From Dastarcus helophoroides (lineage: Eukaryota; Arthropoda; Insecta; Coleoptera; Bothrideridae), in the NCBI GenBank assembly GCA_028583605.1, contig CM053326.1, positions 32,580,431 to 32,644,430 of the forward strand: DNA of 64,000 bases. The letters are read 5' to 3'. The notes under the pieces are model-generated. The model was not told the origin of the DNA, searched no databases, and was given only the letters and a program-made list of their open reading frames with translations. Both the position numbers and the translations under genes were made by a program. Shown here one piece after another: positions 12,896-25,000 of the stretch (position 1 is the stretch's first letter; every line of letters starts with the position of its first letter).

Positions 12896-12984
12896 TCAAC
12901 GAATAGTGGTAAACGTTAAGTACCTCTGAGTGATTACTACTCTCCACAAAACCGAAAAAATCAGTGCCATACCACCAAAGAAGT

Positions 12985-13485
12985 CACGAAACTGAACTGC
13001 CTGAAATAATCGACTTGCAATGATATGCACCAACTGCAAATCTATAAAGCTTTTGTAAGGCCAATAGTGACACACAAACAAATACAAACTTCTCCAAATG
13101 ATTTCTTCTTCCCATCGAAAAGAGAACTTTAAGATCCATCCAGGAAACACACTCTTTAGGTCTTTGGACAGTAAAAGTAGAGAGAAGAGGAATGATTGCA
13201 AAGTTCATGATTTCTGGATTTTACATTTGGGGAAGGTTTACCCATGATACTGAGCTGTTTGAAAAATTTGACTTGCACAGATAAGCACTAACTGCAAATT
13301 TATATAGCTTTTGTAATGCCAATAGTGACACACAAGCAAATACCGACTTCTCCAAATGCTTTCTTCTTCCCATCGAAAAAAGAACTTTAAGATCCATCCA
13401 GGAAAACACACTCTTAAGATCTTTGGACAATAGAAGTATAGAGAAGAAGAATGATTGCGAAGTTAATGATTTCTGATTTTACATT
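12985..13485 (+). pseudogene. Tandemly duplicated fragment, possibly non-LTR reverse transcriptase
   Basis: Two copies of about 230 bp (about 12990-13227 and 13242-13484) are roughly 85% alike by eye. The plus frame reads LQIYKAFVRPIVTH in copy 1 and LQIYIAFVMPIVTH in copy 2. This resembles the (L/I)YKxxVRPxxTY motif of retrotransposon reverse transcriptases. Downstream sequence has no such domain. It is dead and truncated. Confidence 0.45.
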
Positions 13486-14334
13486 TAGAGTGGATTTCCC
13501 TAAAATTGAACCAGCACTTGGGCCTCCACTATTGAGTGTATAATGCTGTCCTCATGTTTGAAGTATCGTTGGTTATTTATTTAACCACCCCATTTTATTG
13601 AGAAACTGAAAATCATCCCTTGAATATGCTTTTCTCAAACTAGATACACTAAGCCAGAAGCTCCCAGCGTGGATAATCTTATTGACACTAAGACAGGGAC
13701 ACATCACGTGCTCGACACTCATCTTCTTCTAAACATCCCCACCCCTCATAATTTGAGTCTTTAATAATGGTTATTTTGTAAAGGTGTTCATTTAATCGAT
13801 AGTGACCTGTCCAAATTCCTGCATGTTTCATGAGGTTACCTCTTGAAGGATGTTGCGAGATGAGCCAGAGGTAAAAATCGAGAATGAAGAGATGATGTAA
13901 AAATAATACGATCGTCCATTAAATATACTTTAAAAAACAGAACCAATTTCAAAAAAGCACTTACATGTTACTGCGAAGAGCTAGACATCAATTTCCCGAA
14001 ATGTAGGCTTCAGTTTAAAGGAGTAAGCCCAAAACATGGACGAGCTTAAGAGAACTGAAACTAAAATAAAATACAAAAAAAAAAGATGAATTTTTTAATT
14101 TCGGTCTAGGTAGATAATTTGGCAGAACATACTCTCGACTTTGATATCTTTCTCCAATTTGGCAAAATCATTATCAGAGCTTCAGAAACAATTCCATGAA
14201 TTTGAATCAATTCGTAAGACTTTATTGTAGATCTTCACGATCAAAGTCAATAAAAAATATACTTTTTTCAAGATTGGAGTGTTTCAAGGAACTTCTAAGA
14301 GTGTTTTTCGTCCGTTATCTTAGGAGACATACTG
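13486..14334. other. Mixed sequence, possible retroelement debris
   Basis: Follows the duplicated reverse-transcriptase-like fragment. GACACTAAGACAGGGACACA and the GTTACCTCTTGAAGGATG area look element-derived but have no readable frame. Confidence 0.3.
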
Positions 14335-14885
14335 AGTTCTGCTTTGGCTATCGCTGTGCTGTTTTCATTTCAAAATTGGTTTGCCTCTTTTATGAATGAC
14401 ATAGTAATTGTAAGACTCTTTTGTCTTAAAACATAATTTTTTAATTCCATAGTCTCTGCAGATGAGTTTTGCTTCTGGTATGATTGACGTACTGAATAAT
14501 CGTGCTCCACTGTATTGAACTTTATTTTTCTTTCTGTGTCACTTCCACTGCGGAAGAATTTTTCGTCTGGTATGATTAACATACTGAATTACCGTGCTCT
14601 CTGTGTTAATTCTTGTTTCATTCCACAGCCTCTGCAGATGAATTTCGCCTCTAGTATTGTTGACATACTGAGTTATTGTACTTTTTCCTATTGACTGCAT
14701 TTTTCTTTTTCTGTCACGTTTAATGTGGAACAGTTTTGCCTCTGGTATCTGAGTTCTGGATTCAAGGGAGGTTGCGTAAAATTTAGGCCAGCACTTAGAG
14801 CACCCTTTTTTGGACCCACTCTGCCATCGCCATGATTAAGGATGCCCTTGGTTATTCTGTCGACATGCAGAGTTGTCATGCTCTT
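14335..14885 (+). repeat. Diverged tandem repeat, about 90-bp unit
   Basis: A TTGCCTCTGGTATGATTGAC-like core followed by ATACTGAATTACCGTGCTC starts near 14381, 14469, 14560, 14643 and 14736, with a weaker one near 14850. Intervening TTTCTTTCTGTGTCAC also repeats. Two units in the opposite strand occur at 8253-8396. Confidence 0.7.
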
Positions 14886-15964
14886 GAATTTGGATATTTC
14901 CTTATTTCTAAAGAAGCCATCTACGATAGTGGGCGGCTATGTTTTATCAATCCAATGTTGACTTCCTTACAAATTATAATTAAATTTTCCTTTATTCTGA
15001 ATAGAACTTTCTTATGGATAAATGACCTAAATAGCCTAATTTTACATCTCTAGTGCGACATACATCCAAATCTGATGTTCCATAAAAAATATTCTATTCA
15101 TTGCACCATCTACTTTGCAATTCAAAGCGAATTTGAATAGAACCTGGAGTTATAGTCGATTTGAGTGGATGTATTCAGAATCGAAGTTTATATGGCGATG
15201 CCTTATTTTACATATTTTTAGAAAATTATTTTCAGAGCAGAAGGCATTCGATCAATCCGACGGTGTATTCAAATCACGTCTAAAGCTAAAAATCAAACTC
15301 CTTTTTACATAAAGGCCGATGCAAAAATACTTCATTCGTGCTGTTTAAACGTCGGAAGGGTGCAACGGGAATTTAACTATGCCTATTTGATATTCAACGT
15401 GCGTTTATTCACGAATCTGTAGTAGGAAAATCTCCAAGACAAAATAACTGTTTAAGACAAGTTTTAAATTCCGGTTAAGTTTAGTGAAACGCTGTAATGA
15501 TAATGCAACCAATTAAAATTGAAATATATTAATAATTTTTAAGAAATGAATTCCTACGTGGTAAAAACTTTTTTCTATACCTGTTCTTCTCCAAGAGTTG
15601 CAACATAACTCGCAAAACAATTCAAAATGTTCGTAATTACACAATCAATGTGAACAACTGCACATAAATCAAAAGAAAACATTTTTAATTTAAAACTCGG
15701 TAAGGCTTTCTGAAATGAAACCAAGAATGGGTTAGATTAGAATTTTTCATGTGCAGAATCAAAGTTATGTTAGAGAGTATAACTCCACGTAAATATTGTT
15801 GCAAAATATTAACTTGTTTTCAAATTTTTCTATTGTGAAACTCATTTAAGGTTAATATTTCATTTTGCCGCGAAGACACTACTAAAAAATTGGAAAAATG
15901 GATTTATTTATAAATAAAAATACTCTAATTTCTTATGGAAGACAAATAATTTAATATGTTTCAG
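14886..15964. other. Non-coding DNA upstream of first visible POU exon
   Basis: Only moderately AT-biased, with no recognisable exon or promoter motif. A missing POU exon could be too short to see here. Confidence 0.35.
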
Positions 15965-16080
15965 ATGGTGACGCCAATGGTGATATAACACCGGATGATC
16001 AAAGTATTATAAGTGAACACCAACCAGAACACAATGATGAGAATTCATTAGATTCCACACGGGGTGGAGCATTAAATTTG
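15965..16080 (+). CDS. nub: POU gene, first visible coding exon
   Basis: The acceptor TTTCAG precedes 15965 and the donor GTAAGT follows 16080. The exon starts with two bases of a split codon and then 38 full codons rich in Asp, Glu and Ser ([20 protein letters not shown]). It ends on a complete codon. No upstream partner exon is recognisable in 1-15964, so the start codon of this isoform is not assigned. Confidence 0.85.
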
Positions 16081-19000
16081 GTAAGTATTCTTTTTTTCTA
16101 AGAACATTTTCGTCTACATTTCTCTGCCGACCACCCTATTTGTCCATCTACATATCATGAAAGTCAAAGCTTCTATTTTAGAAATATAATGCTTTTTCAT
16201 GGTAGTGAGAAAATCCTGAATTTGTTTAAATATTGGAAAGCTATCTAGGACAATTTTTCATAAACCTTAATAAAACTAACCTAAGCAGCATGCAGCACGT
16301 GCAGACCTTTTAAAAAGTTTGTGCTTATTGCAGAATGATGTTGTTGATGCGATTATATGTATATTTAGCTACCCGACGAATTTCCAGCTGATGTATTGAA
16401 TAGCAACTTTGAAACAAGTCTCTTTTAAATAAACATTAAATGGTTATATCATGCACAATTTTTCATTATTAAATATTAACGGAAGAGATACATTGGCAAA
16501 TGGAACGTAACAGTTCTTTTATCACATGTATTTACATTTACCTCAAAAATCTTACGTAACAAATAAAAATGAATGTCATCTGAAAAATTAGTATAGGAAA
16601 ATGTCCATCCTTTCCATGTATGCACTTTTCAAAAGTGTAAATTTTGCAGACTGGTAAATTAAAGTTAGTTCTTCTACACCAGGATTATTAACTGCCCAAG
16701 GACAGCCCACACTTATGAAAACTTTAAACGCAATATCTACCCCACAAGCTGTAGAAAAACTTAATAATATAGGAGAATATTAATGTTTGCTTTAAATGTT
16801 GACTCCAGCAAAATGCGAAATGTAATACAATTGACAACGTATCCCCAGGGTTGTTTAGTAAACTGTTCTTTTTAAAAACATTTGTTCTCGATATAAGCCT
16901 GAACTTGATGGTCCCAATCGTATATGAAGTCAGCACAACCCCTCAAAAAGTTAAATGTTTAAATTCTTTAGGGACGAAGCCCACCCTCCTTCTTGATAAC
17001 ATTTTATTTCTTCTATAACGAGTTATAACGAGCTTTATTAAGGGTCCGATTTTCCCCAATTGTCGTGATTTGTCCGGATTATTTTTCATTTATTCATTGA
17101 TTGATTGTAGGTACGAAATGATAATGAACCACCGAGAGCGACGTCGCCGAGCACACAAGTCACGAGCTCAAGTCCGGGCGTTGGAGCCGCCTTGGCCGCC
17201 CTTGGAGGACTCGGCGGAATTTTCGGAAATCATTTGCAGATGTTAGGGAGTCTCCAGGCGTTGCAAAATCCACAAGGTTTGCAGCAGCTACAGCAACTGG
17301 CGATGTTGCAGCAAGCGAGCGGGAACCAACTGAATCCCCAAACGCAATTCTTTCTACAAAATCAGGTAATTTAGAGATTTTGTCAGATACTGCTTTTTAA
17401 AATGAAAAACTTGCGATTGGAAGAATTGACGAAATCACCTTACAAATTTCCCTCTACCCGAAGATTGACATTTCAATTCGGATAACTCTCAAAAGTATTA
17501 ACATTGACTCTTTTTTGATTTTGTCAAGTAGGTAAGAAAATGAAGGCAAAATGAATTATAAATTAAAAAGTAAAACAAAAACCAAAAAAATAAAGTTGTT
17601 AATGTAACGACCTACTAAAAAGCTAAAATGATTTATTATTCCAAACAATTGGTAACATAATTATATAACGCTTGATAATAAAAAGGATTTTTTCTAAGAG
17701 GTTGGATTGTGACTTCCCTTGTATCTAAACGTGGCCGTCCTGGGGACCCGAACTCCAGGTTAAGAAGCGATGACCCAGTGGGCTTAATTATATAATTTTA
17801 TGATGGAATCCCTGAAAAAACTTGTTGAAATGTGTAGACTTTTTAAAAAGTAAACAAATATTTGCAAACATTTTTGGCCGAATGTTTTTTCTTATATAAT
17901 TTTCAGAAATTTCTGGTGGTAAAAAATTGTGAACTCAAGATCTAAAAACTAAGAAGTTGAACCTTCAATTTCCCCTTTGTTTACTTTTCTCTATGACTAT
18001 TTTTCTTTGAGACGAAGTCTTTTGAAAATCACCTAAAAATTTGAGATTTTTTATGTCCGTTTATTGTTGTGTTTAGTGTAATTCAAGCAGCCATAAAGGG
18101 TTGCCCTTTGCTATCTGAGATAAACGTGGATTGGCATTTAAATAACTAATTGAAAAAAAACCAAATTTTGGAAGTAAGATCGAAATTTGAAAATAAGCCA
18201 AAATTTATAAAATAGATTCCTTAGTAAGTCGAAAAAATCATCACCCTTTCAAAATTTAAATGGAAATTTGGAAAAGATTAAAATGTATACACAACGAGAT
18301 TTTTAGTAAATCGATATTTAATTTTATTATAACATTTTTTGAAATCTTAACTTGGGAAATGTTTAAACTTTTTAAATAAATGAAAATTGTTGACAAATTT
18401 CTGAAAAATTTTAACATAGGACTAGGCGAAATTGAAAAATTTGTAAATGATCTCATGACATCTGACAAAAAAATAGAAATCGATTTTTATTGGGTATTGG
18501 AAAAAATCGCAAATTTCGGTACAATTAATAAATTAAAAAATGTAAATGCGAAAGTGCCAGAAACAAAACAAAATGTTGGGAAAACCTAGCAGTTTGTACT
18601 AAAATGCAGCATTTCAACTATAAGCGATACTTTGTGAACCTTTTGCATTATGTTAGAAATGTCTCTAAAAGCATTTTTCTCGAAATTTCTAGATAAGTCT
18701 TTTATAAATTTCGACTATTCGAAACCTATGATTAAGTCAAAATTTTGTTAGAACAAACTCCAAAACCACTGAAATATTGAGAATGAAACCGTTTATGGAA
18801 AAAATGCAAATTTTGGAAAAATAGTCGACGTTTCAAAAACTGTAAGTGTAAACTTGAATTATACAAAAAAATTCAAAACAAAAAATTTTAAATTTATAAA
18901 AAAATATCGGACTTCTCTTGCATTTCAAGGAAGAGTTCTAATTGTAAAATCAATGTAGAAATTTATAAAATAAAGTTAAAATATCTAAGAAAATAAGAAG

Positions 19001-22000
19001 ATTAAGTTTATTAGCAAACTCTCAGAAAATAAAGCAAAAATTGACCAAAAACTTGTAATTATAAAAAAAAGTCAAAATTTGGCAAAAGGAAGAAAAAAAC
19101 TAATAAAAATATCATATGTTCATACTTGAGCTAAAAAATTTCCAGAAAAAAAAACGAACTTTTTAAATTAAGCTCTTTAACGACGATTACGATAAAAATA
19201 AGGTCAACATTTCGGCAAAGCGTCTTTATAAAAATAGGAAATTTAGTGTTTCATTCGAAATTTTAGGAAAACAAGTTTAAATTGAAACCTGTGAAATTTG
19301 AGAAAATAATTCTAGATTTGAATAAAAGCTTGAAATATTGTACTTATGATCGAAAACATTTTTTGTTTTTAAACCTAAAATTGTGGGGACACAATTAGAA
19401 TTTCAAAATTAATGTCTTAGTTTTGAAAATAAAGCCAATATATTAAGAAAAAGTTGAAATTTTGAGTTTGAACTCTTAACGTTCAGCAAAAATATACGCA
19501 TTGAAAGTGTGAACACAATAGACGTTCAATAAATCTCCAAAAAAATTTAAAATTTTCAGTCAATATTCAAAATTTTGAAAAAACGTAAAAATTGAAGGTG
19601 TAAACTTAGATAAAATAGTCAGAGTTCCAAAAAAAACTGTGATTTTAAGAAAGTTTTTTGTTGTTTTCAGAAAAAATTAAGATTAAAGAGTCTAGATTTC
19701 TAAAACAGAATCAAAATTATTAGAAAAAATTGAACTTTTGAATTTAAAGATTCGAAAACAAAAATTGAATGCGTAAAATTTTGAAATTAGTGCCATAATT
19801 TCAATCATAAAATCAAACATTTCAGAAAAATATTGAAATTTTTCACACTGTAACTTTTATCTGAAATGTAAAATTAGAAATGACAACCTGAAATTAGAAA
19901 AAAAGCTTTTCCAGCAACTTTCCAGTAAAAACAAACTCTAATAGCATATATCTAAAAAAAATGGGTTGTCAAAAGTTGGAGCTTGCAAGTTTAAACATAA
20001 ATTCGAAAGGTAAGTCAAAATTGAGAGATTGAGGTCAAAAATTGTCGAAGTTTCAAAAAATTTCGCATCAAAAAAAATGGTCGGTGTTTCGAAACTAATA
20101 AGTGAACATTTTTTGGATGCCCTAGGTTTAACTTTGAGATACTCAAATCTAGATTTCGAAAAGTAAACATATAAATTTCTAAAAAAAGACAAATTATAAA
20201 CAAAGACCTCAAATTTTAAAAATAAAGTTTAAATTTAAAAAAAACCTAAATTTTTGATTTACACTCGAAATTTCTGGAAAAAATCGAAATCAACTTCGAT
20301 ATCCCGAAAAAAATTGTAAAATTTTGTACAATACGAAATATTTGAAAAAAATTAAAGTTGGCGCTGTTGTAAACTAAATATTTTAAGGAAAACATCTCTA
20401 GAAGATCCAAATTTTTTTAAACGTTGTCCATATTCTGGAATTAAGTTCGAAAAATCCAAATTCAAGTTTCGGAAACTAAAAATTTGAATTTCTGGAACAA
20501 GTCGAAATTTTGCAATTAAGATCAAATAGTGAAATACAAATTTGGTCCCCTGAAACCAAGAAAGATTAAAAACCACAACAACGGTTGCTCTAACGCGATT
20601 CGATAGCCAAGCTATCTCTCTAAAGATGATAGCTTGGCTATCGAAACGCGTTAGAGCAACCTTTGTTGTGTTTTTTTATTTTTCTTGGTTTCAGGGGACA
20701 AGATTTGTATTTCAATTTTTGAAGATAACCAAGGACCTGTCCGTTTCACCAAAATTAAAATCGAAACCTCGACATTGAGGTAGCAATTTCGAAAAAAAAT
20801 TAAATTTTGAAGAAGTAACAATTCTAGAAATAAATTAAAAATTGTAGGTGTAAACTCGGAATATTGAGGAAAACTTCATGAAACAACATTAAAATCTTAT
20901 TTTAAAAAATTCCTGTTAGGTTAGTTATTCAGACGTAAATTTCAAAAATTAAAAATCTAAATTTCTAGAAAAAGTCGAATTTCCTAAATAAGGTGGAAAA
21001 AAATATTCAAATTTTGTAGAAATCATAGTTATATTGATGATAACATAAAAATTCCATATGGAAGCTAGGAATTTTGAGGAAAACTTGACAAAATAATAAT
21101 TTTATTTTCAAAATATTTTCAATGTTCGTGTTTTAAAATTAAAAAAATCAAATCTAAATATTGGAAAGTCAATTTCTAAATTTCTAGAAAAATTCAAAAT
21201 ATTTAATTTAACTTATACGAAAAAAGTCCAACTATTTCAATAAAACGAAAACTCGAAAACAATAAAAATGTATTATTTAATAAAACTTAATAATTAAATA
21301 AAAATGTAAGTTTGAATCAGTTGTTTGGAGATTAAAATATTAATAGGTTGAATTTTAAACACTAAAATTTTGGAAATAAGTCAAAAATAGAACAAATTCG
21401 AAATTAAAAAAAAAATGGTGTCGATTCTACAAATTTGTGGTCATCAAGTTGATTCCTGGAACAAACGTGAACTCAGCACCCTACTCCTCGAAACAGATAC
21501 AAATAATTACAAATTTTGATTGATTTGATTAGAAAAAAAAGTGCATCTGAACTACTTCTTATCAAAATTTGTAAAATCATCCTACACAAACTTAATATCT
21601 TAACACATTACGAAAATCTAATTTACTGAATTTGATCAAATATCTCTTATTATTAAAATCAATTCTTTTTTTTTTCATTGCGTTCGCATTTTAAATTTAC
21701 TCTTATTGCTGTGGAATTTAGCTTTAAAATTCTTAACAGCGAAATAGCACAATTAATCTAATTTTAACTCCCAAACTAAGACGCATTCTGTAATAACTTC
21801 TTATTTATAGGGATTTCTGCAAGGCTATGCTAGATCTGGTCTACCATCTAGACCTCATTCCATGCAGGTGTGTGAAATAGATCAAAAATACAAAAATCCA
21901 CACTCACTGGGTGCCTTGCATGTATATGTTTATTACCGTTTCATTTCTAATTATTTCTTACACAATATTCATCAGTGTTTAGTTTTCTAATGCATAGTTT

Positions 22001-25000
22001 GCATGTGCTGCTTCTGTGACGTAATCGACATCATTTAAAATTGTAAATATAATTTGTGTTGTGTCAGATCGATATAACTTCAGTCAAAAAAAGTAAAAGT
22101 ACTTTCTTATATGCATTGTTAATTGCCTTAGATTGTTGAGAGCTAGACAGGATGTTTTAATATGTTATATTTTTGCTACACATTGTATCCAAGTGAAATT
22201 ATTAAACACGCATATCAGATTCTAAATTAGCCACATAATAATAGATTTCCCAAATTATTTCTGCATAAGTAGCTTGTTAAAAAAGGAAGATATGTAAATA
22301 GATGTAAATAATGTTCGTGCGCGTCTTGAATGAAATCAAAAACTATTCAGGATAAAATTTTACTAAGATACTAAGTAAGATTTAATCTGAAAAAATTGGT
22401 GTTCGCTTACATTGTGAAAAGTTGATATGTAATGTAAGAGCGTTAAAAAATTTAAGCATTTAATAACTACGAAGGACGTCTGATCTGCTTCAAGTATGAA
22501 GCGCAATGTTAATTTATTTTTTATTATTTCTATGCAGGTACAACAAATAGCCCAAGCAGCTCAACAGCTTCAACAATTACAGAAAGCTCAACAGAATTCC
22601 ATACAGCACAATACTAGTATACCTCAAAACACATCAGTCCCCCATCAAACGCAAACCACACCTCCTAATAACTCGCATATACCGGCCAGTTTATTGACAC
22701 CAAGTACACCAAGTTCTGGTGGTTTGACGCCCCAACATCTGAAAACACCATCGAGGATACTGGATCCGTCACCAGACGAGACGACAGATTTGGAAGAATT
22801 GGAACAGTTCGCTAAGACATTTAAACAAAGACGAATTAAATTAGGTAAGCTAGAAACATTTATTTCGAAAAGTTTGTTACATTTTCAAGAAACTTCTCCT
22901 GGAGCAAGGAAGGTTTTGTTCATTAACTATTTTGGGTATTCACTTTGGAACAAATGATTTTCGTTATTGATGGATCACTCGTGATGCTCATCCACGTCTT
23001 TAATAGTTCAAAGAACTAGATGAGCCTCTTGGGGACTGTTGAGAACCCAGACTTAATTTCCTTGATAATTTAGAGCTCTAGATATGTTTTCTTGGCACTT
23101 TAGAACTCCAAAAGAATTCTCTTGATCAGGTCCGCCGAGAGATATCAGCAGCATTAAACCTTTTTACTTTTCACGATCAAAAAAAAAGAGCCTTGACTTG
23201 TCAATTTTCACTTTTTCGACTAAAAAATTAGGCTCTTGTTTTGTCTAAAATTCACTAATTACTTCACCGGGCCCCATGAAGCCCGGACTCTATGGCATTT
23301 GTCCCCTTTGCTCCTCTTCTCGGACTTGCTCTTGATAGATTTTCTGGCTGATTTTTAATAACTCCGGAGACTTTGAAACTGTAGTTGAGTGTTCTAGTCA
23401 CTTAAGAGTCATAAGTAAAACTTTTAACACTTTAAACTCCCGGGATCTTTAGAGTTCTACGTAGGCCTACTAAGGACTTTAAGGATCCTTATATGAACTT
23501 TATAAGTCTTCTATTAACTTTAGAATACTAGAGGAGTCTTCCGGGTATTATTTTGGAGACTTAAGCTGTCTAAGTAGGTCTTACATGGACTGTGGAGGTG
23601 AGTTCCTGAAACGTTAGAGTTCTGGATGTGCCTTTTGAAGACTATAACTGTAGATGAGTATTTTATGAATTTGAGAGCTCTAGATTAAGGTGCTCGAACG
23701 CTTATAAATCCAAATAAATAAATTTTCTTACTATTACTTCTTCTTTTCCTTGAAAAGTTTGACACTTTTTCTTAAATGATTTAACTAATAACCTAGCTAA
23801 ATGAACATAGACAGAATTAAATTCACTAAGGTAGTCTGGAGATGTCGTGGACGTTTTAGGTGATTTCCCAAATAACTTTGAATTTCCTAACCCCTACCGC
23901 TTATGGCTTATATCAGCGTTTCCCAAACTTTTGTTTTGCCCTGGCCCGGTTGTGTTTGATACTTCCTCTTCGCGACCCACTTAAAGATGTTTTTAACTAT
24001 TTAAGTGTACAAATATTGACCATTTGCGAGTATGAGGACAATTCTGCGACCCGGTGTTTTATTTTCGTGGCTCGGAACTAGATCGCGACTAGAGGATTTG
24101 ATCCCGATTTTTGGGATCCCGGGATCCCGACAACTATTCAGTACCGACATTTTCGGAATTAAATTTTTCTTATCCCGGGGTTTTCGGAATTGACATCATA
24201 CTGTACATAGCTTAACTTTTTAATATAAAATACGAAGTTTTATTCCAAGCAAGTACCATAAATTAACACAACGAGGTTGCTATGCATGCTTGAAATAAAA
24301 CTTTTTTTTTTATTTTAAACTAAAAAGTTTGGTGACAGAAATGTTGTTTTTTCTCATATTATATTTTCCTAATTCAAAATAGAATGTTCCTATTAACTTA
24401 GTTTTCTGTGAGGAGCTGGCTGTCGAAACGCGTTAGACCAACCTTTGTTGCGTTTTTTAATCTTTCTTAGTTTCAGGGGACAAGTTCTGTATTTTTATTT
24501 TTGAAGGTAACCAAGGACCAATCCGTTCCATCAAATAAAAAAAAAGAGATATGAAAGTTATCACTTTATGTTAAAAGGGAATTTTGTTGATTTTCAAAGT
24601 TTATTTCCATAGTTAGCCACGTAGAGGTTTTTTCAATTCATGTAAGTTTAAAGAGATGTTGAAAAAGAATAATTTTTACTATAGTCCAGAAGTTGTGGCA
24701 GTAAAAAAGTAAAGTTTTGGCGTCATAAATAGCAAATAAAATAGGCGAAAATGGCAGTAAAAACGTATAAAATGGCATTTATAAATTTTTATTATTATAG
24801 GTTTATATGTATATGGAAAAAGACCTTTCTCTCATAGCAATGTTATTTTTGTATTTCAAAATTCGTTTTTTCCTCGAGGTTTCGAGTTTTTCCAACAAAT
24901 TCGTTTTTTTTTTTAATTTCATGTATATTTTTTTGTGGAACGGACTGGTCCTTGGTTATCTTTAAAAATTGAAATACAAATCTTGTCCCCTGAAACCAAA

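Noticed and set aside
12896..13430. Overlapping minus-strand frames of 69-101 codons
   Set aside because: They are the complement of the duplicated reverse-transcriptase-like fragment, whose meaningful reading is on the plus strand.
23860..24081. 73-codon frame at the left end of the large hAT element
   Set aside because: Spans the target duplication and TIR; the apparent coding is element-end sequence.
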